From NCBI GenBank assembly GCA_964583605.1, contig CAZOWL010000001.1, positions 186,001 to 250,000 of the forward strand: 64,000 nt of DNA, written 5' to 3'. Shown piece by piece: positions 42,849-51,917 of the stretch. Within the stretch, counting starts at the first letter, position 1. Each line of letters begins with the position of its first letter. The position numbers and the translations under genes were made by a program. This DNA is from CAZOWL01 sp964583605. GTDB lineage: Bacteria; Pseudomonadota; Gammaproteobacteria; Chromatiales; Chromatiaceae. The notes beneath the pieces were generated by a model. That model searched no databases, was not told where the DNA came from, and worked only from the letters and a program-made list of their open reading frames with translations.

Positions 42849-44823
42849 GAGCGCCTGGCTCAGCTTGATGCAGCGAGGCATTCCGAAACTGGCGGCGGCT
42901 GGCTGGCGGATCGAGATCGCGGACGACTTCCAGTTCCGGATCGCCGATATCGGCGACTGGGATTGCGAGGTCTTTGAGGGCGAGGGGAGCGACTGGCTCG
43001 GTCTGGGGCTTGGCATAGAGATCGACGGCGAGCGCCAAGACCTGCTGCCACTGCTGATCGGCCTGATTCGGCGCTCCCACGCGGACCTGACCCCGCAGGC
43101 GCTCGCCCACCAGGACGAGGAGGCCGTGATCGAGCTGCGCCTGGACGACGGCCGGCTGGTCCTGCTGCCGGCGCGCCGGCTGCGGCCCATCCTTTCGACC
43201 CTTGTCGAGCTCTACGATGCCGAACGGGCCGTCGATGCCGACGGACGCCTGCGCGTTCCCCGCGTACAGGCGGCACAGCTCGCGCAGCTTGCCGACGAGG
43301 ATCCCGACCTGCGCTGGCGCGGCGGCGAGGCGGCGCGCGCATGGGGACGTCGTATCCGCGACCTCGGCGGCCTTCCCACAATCGCACCGCCAGCGACCCT
43401 GACCGCCGAGCTGCGCGCCTACCAGCGGCAAGGATTGGGCTGGCTCCAGTTCCTGCGCGAGTGTGGTCTCGGCGGCATCCTGGCGGACGACATGGGCCTC
43501 GGCAAGACGGTGCAAGCGCTCGCCCATCTGCTGGTCGAGAAGGAGCACGCACGCGCCGACCGCCCGAGCCTGGTCGTCGCACCGACCAGCCTGATGTTTA
43601 ACTGGCGGCGCGAGGCGCAGCGCTTCGCCCCGTCGCTGCGCGTGCTGCTGCATGGCGCGGACCGGTGGGCGCGATTCAAGGCGGTCGACGATCACGACCT
43701 CGTCCTGACGACCTACCCGCTGCTGCCGCGAGACCTCGATGCACTCCAGCGGCACGACTTCCACCTGCTGATCCTCGATGAGGCCCAGGCTATCAAGAAC
43801 CCGCGCAGCAAGGCCGCCGAGGCCGCGCGCAGCCTGCGTGCGCGGCACAGGATCTGCCTGACGGGCACGCCGCTGGAGAATCACTTGGGCGAGCTGTGGT
43901 CGCTGCTCGATTTCCTGATGCCGCACGTGCTCGGTGATGAGCGCCGCTTCCGGCGGCTGTTCCGCAACCCGATCGAGCGCCTGGGCGATGCCGAGCGTCA
44001 GGAGGAGCTGCGCCGACGCGTCGCCCCGTTCCTGCTGCGCCGCACCAAGGAGGCGGTGGCCGCCGAGCTGCCGCCGAAGACCGAGATCCTGCGCGAAGTC
44101 GCGCTGGCTGCCGACCAGCGCGACCTCTACGAGACCCTGCGTCTGGCGCTGCACGAGCGGGTGCGCGCCGAGGTCGCGCGCAAGGGCCTGGCCCAGAGCG
44201 GCATCATCATCCTCGATGCGCTGCTCAAGCTGCGCCAGGTCTGTTGCGACCCGCGACTCGTCTCGCTCGAGAGCGCACGGAAGGTCAAGGGCTCGGCAAA
44301 GCTCGGCCTCCTGATGACGCTCCTGCCGGAGCTTCTCAACGAGGGACGGCGTGTCCTGCTCTTTTCGCAGTTCACGTCGATGTTGACCCTGATCGCCGAG
44401 GAGCTGGCGCATACCGGCGTGCGCGAGGGCCGAGACTACGTCAAGCTCACCGGGCGCACCCGCGATCGCGCCATGCCGGTGGATCGCTTTCAGGCCGGAG
44501 AGGTGCCGCTGTTCCTGATCAGCCTCAAGGCAGGCGGCAGTGGGCTCAACCTGACCGCGGCCGACACCGTTATCCACTATGATCCCTGGTGGAATCCTGC
44601 CGCCGAGCGCCAAGCCACCGACCGCGCCCACCGCATCGGCCAAGACAAGCCGGTGTTCGTCTACAAGCTGCTCACCGAAGGCACCGTCGAGCAACGGGTT
44701 GCAGAGCTCCAGGCCCGCAAGCAGGCCCTGGCCGAGGCGGTGCTGGCCGGTGGCGGTGCTGCGGCTGGATCCCTGAGCGCCGATGACTTGGACCTGCTGT
44801 TCGCGCCCATCGAGGACCCATGA
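42610..44823 (+). CDS. SNF2-family helicase, C-terminal portion after a frameshift
   Basis: 737 residues from the first available start (GTG); the coding frame is open some 120 bases farther upstream but has no start codon, in line with a broken longer gene. It is a DNA translocase of the SNF2/RapA type: ILADDMGLGKTVQALAHLL (Walker A), LLILDEAQAIKNP (DEAQ box), LTGTPLENHLGELWSLLDFL, and in the second lobe LLFSQFTSML, LISLKAGGSGLNLTAADTVI and DRAHRIGQ. All motor motifs are intact. It may act on protein-DNA complexes or recycle RNA polymerase. ATGA overlap with the next gene. Confidence 0.9.
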   Translation: MPRRPDWSHHAILFFEYGGTRIDPRSPDQVIRRAEAGVLVETERHRETEQAAIQTLEDLGLQRAWDVEDRPGLWLKLADESAWLSLMQRGIPKLAAAGWRIEIADDFQFRIADIGDWDCEVFEGEGSDWLGLGLGIEIDGERQDLLPLLIGLIRRSHADLTPQALAHQDEEAVIELRLDDGRLVLLPARRLRPILSTLVELYDAERAVDADGRLRVPRVQAAQLAQLADEDPDLRWRGGEAARAWGRRIRDLGGLPTIAPPATLTAELRAYQRQGLGWLQFLRECGLGGILADDMGLGKTVQALAHLLVEKEHARADRPSLVVAPTSLMFNWRREAQRFAPSLRVLLHGADRWARFKAVDDHDLVLTTYPLLPRDLDALQRHDFHLLILDEAQAIKNPRSKAAEAARSLRARHRICLTGTPLENHLGELWSLLDFLMPHVLGDERRFRRLFRNPIERLGDAERQEELRRRVAPFLLRRTKEAVAAELPPKTEILREVALAADQRDLYETLRLALHERVRAEVARKGLAQSGIIILDALLKLRQVCCDPRLVSLESARKVKGSAKLGLLMTLLPELLNEGRRVLLFSQFTSMLTLIAEELAHTGVREGRDYVKLTGRTRDRAMPVDRFQAGEVPLFLISLKAGGSGLNLTAADTVIHYDPWWNPAAERQATDRAHRIGQDKPVFVYKLLTEGTVEQRVAELQARKQALAEAVLAGGGAAAGSLSADDLDLLFAPIEDP

Positions 44824-46028
44824 CCGACAGGACACAAGCGCCACGATCCGATACGGACTACCGGCTGCTCGTGGACCGGCTGGTGCTGGAGCACGGGCGG
44901 CTCGAGCCATTGGAGCTATTGCTCGCTGCGGATTTGCTGGCCTACGAGGATTACGAGGCCTGGCGCCTGGGACAGAGACCCGATCTGCAAGGTGCCCTGC
45001 AGCGCGACCCGAATGAGATCGCCGACCTGCTGCGCCTGGCTGGTGAGTACGCGCGTAGCCAGCGGCTCGAGCCGACCCCCATCGAGTACCGAGGCTGGGG
45101 CCGCTCCGATCGGCCAATCCGCATCGGCCACGACAGCGGCCTCGCCGCGGCCTGTGCCTGCGCCTACGCGCCGCCCGCCGGCCGCGTCCAGCTCGACCTA
45201 TTCCATGATAGCAGCACCGCAATTGCCGAGGAGGAATTGCGGCGGGCCCTCACCGACCGCCGCCTCGACACAGCGCGACACCAGCTTGCGCGCCTGATTC
45301 AGCGCGACCCTCGCCACGCCCGGCTCAATGGCTTCTTGCGACTGATGGAGGCCATCGACGGAGACGACGGCCGCGACAGCGGGGCGCGGACCGAGGACCG
45401 GCTCGGCGACCTGGAGGAGCTAGAGCGCCTTGCGCCTCAGCTCCTCGGCCATCGCGCGCGGGATTTCTTGACGCCACTGTGGGCCGCCCTCGCCGAGCAG
45501 CTGTCGGGACGCGCGTTCGATCCCGACTGCCCGCAGCTCCATCCCAGCTACGCTTACGGGCGCGCGCAGCGCTGGGACGCGGCACGCGCCGCGGTTGAGG
45601 CCGAGCCCAATTGGCGCGATCATCCGGCGCTGGTACTGGCCCATGCCGAGGCCTGTTGGCGTCGGCGTCTTGCCGCGGCCGCGAGACGCGATTGGATGTG
45701 GCTGTGCTGGGAGCATCCGTCGGACGCAGAGCGAGCGCTCTCCGCCCCGGCCTTCCCGGACCAATGCCTGAGCGATTGCTGGAACCGTTTTGGCGATCTC
45801 GCCGAGGGGACCGCGACCGAGGACTTCCCGGCCTGGATGCTATTGGCGGATCCGGGCCACGCGACGGCAGTGCCCCCTGATGCGGCCCCGGCCGACGAGC
45901 GCGGTACGGCCTATCGCCTGCTGCACGCGCTCGTCACCGGTGCGGACACGATCAAGCAGCGTAGAGAACTGGCGGAGATCCACCCGCGCCTGCTGGAGCT
46001 CTTCTTGTCGCGGCGCGAACAGATCTAA
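44820..46028 (+). CDS. uncharacterised protein coupled to the SNF2 helicase
   Basis: 402 residues starting in the helicase stop (four-base overlap). Mostly helical and Ala/Leu/Arg-rich. Repeated W-x-x-A patterns (RAQRWDAARAAVEAEPNWRD, LAHAEACWRRRLAAAARRDW) suggest tetratricopeptide-like units. No enzymatic motif or membrane segment. The tight coupling implies that it works with the helicase, perhaps as an adaptor. The family is not known to me. Confidence 0.75.
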   Translation: MTDRTQAPRSDTDYRLLVDRLVLEHGRLEPLELLLAADLLAYEDYEAWRLGQRPDLQGALQRDPNEIADLLRLAGEYARSQRLEPTPIEYRGWGRSDRPIRIGHDSGLAAACACAYAPPAGRVQLDLFHDSSTAIAEEELRRALTDRRLDTARHQLARLIQRDPRHARLNGFLRLMEAIDGDDGRDSGARTEDRLGDLEELERLAPQLLGHRARDFLTPLWAALAEQLSGRAFDPDCPQLHPSYAYGRAQRWDAARAAVEAEPNWRDHPALVLAHAEACWRRRLAAAARRDWMWLCWEHPSDAERALSAPAFPDQCLSDCWNRFGDLAEGTATEDFPAWMLLADPGHATAVPPDAAPADERGTAYRLLHALVTGADTIKQRRELAEIHPRLLELFLSRREQI

Positions 46029-46065
46029 GCGTGAGTCACGGTGCGCACAGGTACGCTCGCACAAC

Positions 46066-46188
46066 TAACGATCACGGGCGAGGCGACTCACCCTGGACGA
46101 TGAAAAGTCGCCACCCCTGATCGTTCCCTCACCCCAACCCTCTCCCAGAGGGCGAGGGAGCAAAGGTGCTTCGCGAATTTCAAAGTAA
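46066..46188 (+). repeat. dispersed palindromic repeat, copy 4
   Basis: Same unit as copy 1, with a few differences in the first arm (CGATCACGGGCGAGGC). It begins 38 bases after the end of the helicase-partner gene. Confidence 0.85.
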
Positions 46189-46766
46189 AGGGTCGATCAC
46201 GGAGCGTAATGGCAGATCCCCAACGACGCCGGGGTAGCAGCACTGCAATCTTTCGCGCTCGACCTTGACTGCTCCTGAACCGTTCTTGGATCGTTCCTAA
46301 TGAGCCAAGACCACCACCGGCTGCGTCGGCGACGCGAGCAGGCGCACTGCCGGCTACGCCCGTGTTGATGGGAGCGATTATCCGCAGCGCGACGGCCTCC
46401 GCCATCTGCCATGTCGCACCGCTGAACGGCCGGCGGGCTTTCTGTGAAAACGCGCCCATCGGGCTCGGATCGGCCCGCTCTGAAAGTGCTCCCTGATCGT
46501 CCCAGGGTCGACGAACACATCCATCGGTATGTACTCGTGGCCCGCGTCGCGGTCGAGCTTCTCCAGCTCGGTCCCAACGTCGAGCGCAGTGAGGGACCAG
46601 CCCTTGACGTCCCTACTCGAAGTAGTTCGGGGTCGCTGAATCATGTTGGTCATTTTCCCAGTCCAGTTGAGGGTTCCGGCTGCTATCGAAACCGATGCCC
46701 TCTTGAAGCTTGTGCTACATCACGATCACTTCTAAAGTATAGCAAGCTTGTCGGATGCTGCTCGAT

Positions 46767-46795
46767 TTGACGATTATTTTATTTAATAATCAATA
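46767..46795 (+). promoter_or_regulatory. AT-rich inverted repeat with TTGACG box upstream of mrp
   Basis: TTGACG at 46767-46772 overlaps a perfect inverted repeat GATTATT-TTATTT-AATAATC (46772-46791). In a GC-rich genome this AT island stands out. It may be a promoter whose spacer is an operator. The best -10 (TCAATA, 46790-46795) is weak. Confidence 0.4.
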
Positions 46796-47022
46796 TTTTC
46801 ATGACAGATCATGCCGCTCGGACTTGGTCCAAGGGAAGGCGTTTCTCACGCGAACGGACCACGTGAGATCAGTCATATGAGACCAATCCGGAGAGGACCC
46901 GGCCGCACACATCGGCGCCGTCATACCTTGGAGACTCGCATCATGGCATAATGGCGCACACACGAACCGAAGCTAGTCCGGCGTTTCCCGGCAAGGCCGC
47001 ACCGCGGAGCGACCGCTAGCCA

Positions 47023-47047
47023 CAGGAGCCGCCTCTCGCGGCTCCTG
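47023..47047 (+). promoter_or_regulatory. stem-loop in the mrp leader
   Basis: CAGGAGCCGC pairs perfectly with GCGGCTCCTG around CTCTC. It precedes the terminator-like stem by 11 bases, an arrangement seen in attenuators. Confidence 0.6.
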
Positions 47048-47058
47048 CCTCCAGCTCA

Positions 47059-47081
47059 ACCGGGCAGCCGGCCTGGTTTTT
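47059..47081 (+). terminator. terminator-like stem ahead of mrpA
   Basis: ACCGGGC pairs with GCCTGGT (one G-U pair) around AGCCG, followed by four T. It lies 33 bases before the mrpA start, so if active it would stop transcription before the operon; conditional readthrough is the likely purpose. Confidence 0.55.
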
Positions 47082-47113
47082 CCAAGGTTGGCCCATCGGA
47101 CCGCCGCCAATCC

Positions 47114-50062
47114 ATGTCGCTCAGTACGATCATCCTCCTGCCCCTGCTTGGCGCCATCCTTCCGGCTCTGAGCGCCCGTTACGGCCGCGCCGCGGCGACC
47201 TGGTCGGCTGCACTTGTGACGGCGAGTGCCCTGGCGCTGTGCCTTTGGCATACGCCCGCCGTGCTCAACGGCGGTGAGCTGCATAGCTTCCACGAATGGA
47301 TTCCACAGATCGGATTGAGCCTCGCGTTCCGCCTAGACGGTCTGGCCCTGCTGTTCGTCCTGCTTATTACGGGCATCGGGGTGTTGGTCTCCCTCTACGC
47401 CTACTACTATATGCCGCGGCAGGACGGGCTCGGGCGGTTCTTCGCCTTGCTCCTCCTCTTCCAAGGGGCCATGCTCGGCATCGTCCTGTCCGATAACCTA
47501 TTGTTGCTTCTTTTCTTCTGGGAGCTCACCAGCCTTAGCTCCTTCCTGCTGATCGCCTACAAGACGCACACTCGAGTCGCCCGCCAAGGTGCACGAATGG
47601 CACTTGCGATCACCGCGGGCGGCGGACTGGCCCTTCTCGCCGGCTTCCTGCTGCTCGGCGCGATCGTCGGCAGCTTTCATCTCCCGGCGGTGCTGGCAGC
47701 AGGCGAAACGGTGCGGGAGCATCCCCTGTATCTGCCAACACTGCTGTTGATCCTGCTCGGCGCCTTCACGAAATCGGCGCAATTGCCGTTTCACTTCTGG
47801 CTACCCAATGCCATGGCAGCGCCGACACCGGTCTCGGCCTATTTGCATTCGGCGACGATGGTGAAGGCTGGCGTCTTCCTGCTCGCTCGACTGTTCCCGG
47901 TGTTTTCCGGAACCGAAAGCTGGTTCTATGTAGTCGGCGGCGTCGGGCTAGCAACCATGCTTTTCGGCGCCTACACCGCGATCTTCAAGCACGATCTGAA
48001 AGGCCTGCTCGCCTATTCCACGATCAGCCACCTTGGCCTGATTACCTTCTTGTTTGGACTTGGCACCCCACTCGGCGCCGTAGCTGGGCTGTTCCACGTC
48101 GGCAACCACGCCATCTTCAAGGCCTCCCTATTCATGGCCGCCGGCATCATCGACCATGAGACAGGCTCGCGAGACATGCGGCGGGTCAATGGCTTGTGGG
48201 CGTTTATGCCCTACACGGCCACCCTCGCCATGGTGGCCGCCGCGGCCATGGCGGGCGTACCCTTGCTGAATGGGTTCTTGAGCAAGGAGATGTTCTTTGC
48301 CGAGACGATTCACCATGACTGGCTCGGGCCGCTCAACTGGCTGATCCCGACCGTGGCGACCTTGGCCGGGATCTTCGCGGTCGCCTACTCGGTGCGGTTC
48401 ATCCACGATGTCTTCTTCAACGGGGCACCGGTTGGTCTGACTCGGACACCCCAAGAACCCCCGTTCTGGATGAAGATACCGGTGGAGATCCTTGTCGCGA
48501 TCTGTCTCCTGGTCGGCATCTTCCCGTCGCAGACTGTTCGCCCGATCCTCGACGTGGGAGTCGAGAGCCTGCTCCACTTCCAGCCCGATTACAGCCTCGC
48601 CATCTGGCACGGCTTCTCGATGCCCTTCGTGATGAGCGCCATCGCGTTGGGCGGGGGCACCTTGCTGTACAGCCAACGACGCCGGCTATTCGCCGCCCAT
48701 GCCCGTTTTCTGCCGAGGGCCAGCGGTGCCGCGGCCTTTCAGTTCACGGTTAGGCGCGTTCGCGACATGGCGAACAAGCTCATCGACAGGATCGACAACG
48801 GCTCCCTGCAGCGTTACATCGCCTGGCTGCTGGCCGTGGCTGTCCTCTTGGCGGCGACTCCGCTGCTGCGCGCGGGCTGGGGTCTCGGGGGTCTCGTCGG
48901 CGACCGGCCTCTGACCCCGATCGACGGGCCCAGCATCGCCATGGCACTGGTCCTGGCCATCGCGGCCTTGGGCACTGTGGTCTCGCGCCGTCGACGGTTG
49001 GTGGCCCTGCTCATGACCAGCCTAGTCGGGCTTATCGTCACCCTCACCTTCGTGCACTTCTCGGCGCCAGACCTGGCCTTGACACAGCTGTCGGTCGAGC
49101 TAACAACAACTGTTCTCATGTTGCTCGCGCTGTATTTCCTACCCGGCTCTCCCCGGCTTGAGGTCTCGCGCTGGCGTCACCTGCGCGACCTAACACTCGC
49201 CGGGACAGCCGGGTTGGTGGTGGCCGCTCTGGCCTTCGCCGTGATGACCAGCCCGGCCGACAGCATTTCCGACTACTTCCTGGCCTATTCCAAGCCGTTC
49301 GGGGGCGGTCAGAACGTCGTGAACGTCATCCTAGTCGATTTCCGCGGATTCGATACGCTCGGCGAGATCACGGTGCTGGCCATAGCCGCCATCGGCATCC
49401 TTGCCCTGCTCTCGGGGCTGCAGTTGCCAATCCCGCGGAGCAACCCCGCGGGTCGCCCATGGGCTCGAGATATCCACCCGATGATTTTGGCTGTGATCAG
49501 CCGGCCGTTGCTACCGCTCGCGCTGCTCGTGGCCATCTTCATCCTCCTGCGTGGCCACAACCACCCTGGGGGCGGATTCATTGCCGGGCTCATCGCCGCG
49601 ATCGCCTTGATCCTCCAACAGATCGCAAGCGGCATCGGTTGGACGAAAGAACGTCTGCGCGTCAGCTATGTTGCCCTGATCGGAACAGGGCTCCTCTTTG
49701 CCATGTTCACTGGCCTGGGCTCCTTCGTCTTCAACCGCCCCTTCCTCACATCGGCCACCCTTCATCCGGTCGTACCGCTGATCGGCGAGCTCGAGCTCGC
49801 CTCCGCACTGGTCTTCGATATCGGCGTCTTCCTCGTCGTCGTAGGGACGGTGCTGCTGACCCTAGAAGGGCTCGGACGGGTCAGCGGCAACTGCGCAGCG
49901 ACCGAAGACGTTTCCGAGCTAACCATCATGGGGCGAGGCGACCCACCCCAGATGATGAAACGTCGCCTCGCCCCTGATCGTTCCCTCACCCCAACCCTCT
50001 CCCAGAGGGCGAGGGAGCGAACGTGCTGCGCGGATTCCATTGCAGGGAGGGAAGCAACCTGA
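47114..50062 (+). CDS. mrpA: Mrp Na+/H+ antiporter subunits A and B (fused)
   Basis: 982 residues. Residues 1 to ~780 are MrpA, a NuoL-like many-pass protein: FFWELTSLSSFLLI, LPFHFWLPNAMAAPTPVSAYLHSATMVKAG, FKHDLKGLLAYSTISHLG. From about 785 to 925 comes the MrpB domain (RPLLPLALLVAIFILLRGHN, HPGGGFIAGLIAAIALILQQ). The complex exchanges Na+ for protons across the inner membrane and supports pH and salt homeostasis. The last ~48 residues (from SELTIMGRG) are encoded by repeat copy 5 and are probably not native. No clear ribosome site precedes the ATG. First gene of mrpA(B)CDEFG; the stop overlaps mrpC by one base. Confidence 0.93.
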   Translation: MSLSTIILLPLLGAILPALSARYGRAAATWSAALVTASALALCLWHTPAVLNGGELHSFHEWIPQIGLSLAFRLDGLALLFVLLITGIGVLVSLYAYYYMPRQDGLGRFFALLLLFQGAMLGIVLSDNLLLLLFFWELTSLSSFLLIAYKTHTRVARQGARMALAITAGGGLALLAGFLLLGAIVGSFHLPAVLAAGETVREHPLYLPTLLLILLGAFTKSAQLPFHFWLPNAMAAPTPVSAYLHSATMVKAGVFLLARLFPVFSGTESWFYVVGGVGLATMLFGAYTAIFKHDLKGLLAYSTISHLGLITFLFGLGTPLGAVAGLFHVGNHAIFKASLFMAAGIIDHETGSRDMRRVNGLWAFMPYTATLAMVAAAAMAGVPLLNGFLSKEMFFAETIHHDWLGPLNWLIPTVATLAGIFAVAYSVRFIHDVFFNGAPVGLTRTPQEPPFWMKIPVEILVAICLLVGIFPSQTVRPILDVGVESLLHFQPDYSLAIWHGFSMPFVMSAIALGGGTLLYSQRRRLFAAHARFLPRASGAAAFQFTVRRVRDMANKLIDRIDNGSLQRYIAWLLAVAVLLAATPLLRAGWGLGGLVGDRPLTPIDGPSIAMALVLAIAALGTVVSRRRRLVALLMTSLVGLIVTLTFVHFSAPDLALTQLSVELTTTVLMLLALYFLPGSPRLEVSRWRHLRDLTLAGTAGLVVAALAFAVMTSPADSISDYFLAYSKPFGGGQNVVNVILVDFRGFDTLGEITVLAIAAIGILALLSGLQLPIPRSNPAGRPWARDIHPMILAVISRPLLPLALLVAIFILLRGHNHPGGGFIAGLIAAIALILQQIASGIGWTKERLRVSYVALIGTGLLFAMFTGLGSFVFNRPFLTSATLHPVVPLIGELELASALVFDIGVFLVVVGTVLLTLEGLGRVSGNCAATEDVSELTIMGRGDPPQMMKRRLAPDRSLTPTLSQRARERTCCADSIAGREAT
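49920..50040 (+). repeat. dispersed palindromic repeat, copy 5, inside the 3' end of mrpA
   Basis: Full-length unit that runs in frame through the mrpA reading frame and supplies its last ~40 codons. The insertion has not broken the operon, since mrpC starts at the new stop. Confidence 0.85.
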
Positions 50063-50397
50063 TGGAGCTCCTCGTCGCTCTGGCCATCGGCTTGCTGACG
50101 GCCTGTGGCTTATACCTGGTGCTGCGTTCGCGGACCTTCTCCGTCGTCCTCGGCTTGGTGCTGCTCTCTTACGCCACGAACCTGTTCATCTTCGCGGCTG
50201 GGCGTCTCGCGATCGACCGCCCGGCTCTGATCGCCGCAGGGCCGCCGTTCAGTGACCCTCTCCCGCAGGCACTGGTGCTCACAGCGATCGTGATCAGCTT
50301 TGCGATGACGGCCTTCTTGGTCGTGCTCGTGCTGCGCGCGCGCGCCGAGCTTGGCTCGGAGCGTGTCGACGGACCGCGGGGCCAAGCGAATCCGTGA
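50062..50397 (+). CDS. mrpC: Mrp antiporter subunit C
   Basis: 111 residues, NuoK-like, with three membrane helices (LLVALAIGLLTACGLYLVL; FSVVLGLVLLSYATNLFIF; ALVLTAIVISFAMTAFLVVLVL). The ATG overlaps the mrpA stop by one base, with GGGAGGG about 12 bases upstream inside the repeat. A longer frame from 50023 is rejected. It ends in a GTGA overlap with mrpD. Confidence 0.93.
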   Translation: MELLVALAIGLLTACGLYLVLRSRTFSVVLGLVLLSYATNLFIFAAGRLAIDRPALIAAGPPFSDPLPQALVLTAIVISFAMTAFLVVLVLRARAELGSERVDGPRGQANP

Positions 50398-51917
50398 GCC
50401 AGCTACCGATACTCCCGCTCCTGGTGCCCCTCTCGGCGAGCGCCTTGCTGCTGCTTGGCGCGCGTGCCCCCTTGGTCTGGCAGCGCGCGTTGAGCCTAAC
50501 AGCTATGGCGATCCAGCTATTGGTCGCGTTGTGGCTCCTCCAGATCGCCAACACCGGGCACATCAACGTCTATCTGCTCGGGGACTGGCCTGCCCCATTC
50601 GGAATCGTCTTGGTGCTCGACCGCTTGGCCGCGTTAATGGTGGTCCTGGCCGCGGTCCTGGCCAGTGGTGCGTTGTTGTACGCCGTGCAGGGGGACGATC
50701 GCGAGGGGACGGCCTTCCACGCCTTGTTTCAGTTTCAGCTGCTCGGCCTGAACGGGGCCTTCCTGACCGGCGACCTGTTCAACCTGTTCGTCTTCTTTGA
50801 AATCCTCTTGCTCTCCTCGTACGGTCTCTTGCTCCATGGCGCCGGCCCGAGGCGCATCCGGGCCGGGTTGCACTATGTCGTGCTTAACCTGATCGGCTCG
50901 TCGCTGTTCCTGCTGGGCATCGGGATCCTCTACGGAGTCACCGGCAGTCTCAACATGGCCGACATCGGCCAGAAGCTCGTGACGCTGGATCCAGGACAGG
51001 CGCCAATCGCCAAGTCTGGCATCCTGATCTTGCTCACGGTGTTTGCGCTGAAGGCCGCGGTGTTGCCGCTCCACTTCTGGCTGCCGCACGCCTATGGTGC
51101 CGCCACCGCTTCGGTCGCAGCCCTCTTCGCCGTGATGACCAAGGTCGGCATATACGCCATCGTGCGCGTGTTAGGGCCGTTCACTCATCAGGCCGGTCCT
51201 TTGAGCGGCGCGCTCGAGCCATGGCTCGGCCCGGCATCTTTGCTGACATTGGCCGCTGGTACCTTTGGCGCCATGGCAAGCCGCGATCTGCGGCAGAAGA
51301 TCGCCTATCTCGTCATGGTCTCCGTAGGGGTTCTGCTGATAGCAGCAAGTCTCGGCAGCGCGGCGGGCCTGACCGGGGCCCTCTTCTACCTCATCCACAC
51401 CACTTTGGTCACCGCCGCGCTGTTTCTTGTGGCGGACCTGATTGCCCGGGGCCGCACCGATGGCGCACTAATCACTCCCGGCGAGCGGCCAGCCGGGGGG
51501 ACACCGTTGGCACTGCTTTTCTTTGTCGGCGCGGTCGCCGTGATCGGCATGCCGCCGCTGAGTGGGTTGGTCGGCAAGGTTCTGATCCTGAACGCGGCCC
51601 GCGACGTACCGGGAGCCGTGTGGATCTGGGGGATGCTGCTGACTTCTGGACTGCTGATTCTCATTAGCTTCGCCCGTGCCGGGAGCGACCTGTTCTGGCG
51701 CGGCAGCCTGTCCGCTGGCGCAAAGCCCCCTACGGCCTGGCAGATGATCCCAGCCGCTGGTCTCTTGGCGATGAGTCCCTTGATGGTGGTGCTGGGCGGC
51801 CCGGTCACCGAGCTCGCTCGGCTCGCCGCCGAGCAGATCCATGACACGCCCGGTTACGTTGAAGCGGTCCTTGGGCAGGCCCCCGCTTCACCTCAGATCC
51901 CGCAGGAACGGCCATGA
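50394..51917 (+). CDS. mrpD: Mrp antiporter subunit D
   Basis: 507 residues, homologous to the NuoM/N proton-channel subunits. Features include FNLFVFFEILLLSSYGLLL, the Lys/His-bearing ALKAAVLPLHFWLPHAYGAA, and TKVGIYAIVRVLG. About 14 membrane helices. GTG start inside the mrpC stop. Together with MrpA it carries the ion-translocating sites. Confidence 0.94.
   Translation: MSQLPILPLLVPLSASALLLLGARAPLVWQRALSLTAMAIQLLVALWLLQIANTGHINVYLLGDWPAPFGIVLVLDRLAALMVVLAAVLASGALLYAVQGDDREGTAFHALFQFQLLGLNGAFLTGDLFNLFVFFEILLLSSYGLLLHGAGPRRIRAGLHYVVLNLIGSSLFLLGIGILYGVTGSLNMADIGQKLVTLDPGQAPIAKSGILILLTVFALKAAVLPLHFWLPHAYGAATASVAALFAVMTKVGIYAIVRVLGPFTHQAGPLSGALEPWLGPASLLTLAAGTFGAMASRDLRQKIAYLVMVSVGVLLIAASLGSAAGLTGALFYLIHTTLVTAALFLVADLIARGRTDGALITPGERPAGGTPLALLFFVGAVAVIGMPPLSGLVGKVLILNAARDVPGAVWIWGMLLTSGLLILISFARAGSDLFWRGSLSAGAKPPTAWQMIPAAGLLAMSPLMVVLGGPVTELARLAAEQIHDTPGYVEAVLGQAPASPQIPQERP

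Larger units (their letters stand above)
46029..47113. other. long intergenic and leader region upstream of the mrp operon
   Basis: About 1.1 kb without a firm gene. It holds repeat copy 4, an AT-rich inverted repeat (46772-46791), a perfect hairpin (47023-47047) and a terminator-like stem (47059-47081). A minus-strand frame of ~90 codons (46378-46653) has a decent first half (LTALDVGTELEKLD, EYIPMDVFVDP) but degenerates into Arg; it may be a gene relic. Confidence 0.5.

Noticed and set aside
42790..45222. 810-residue open frame antisense to the SNF2 helicase
   Set aside because: Mirror of a high-GC gene with intact helicase motifs on the other strand; the translation is low-complexity Gln/Arg/Ala without motifs.
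46378..46653. Small minus-strand gene upstream of mrp
   Set aside because: The first half looks protein-like but the second half turns into Arg-rich noise and there is no ribosome site or family match; at best a relic.
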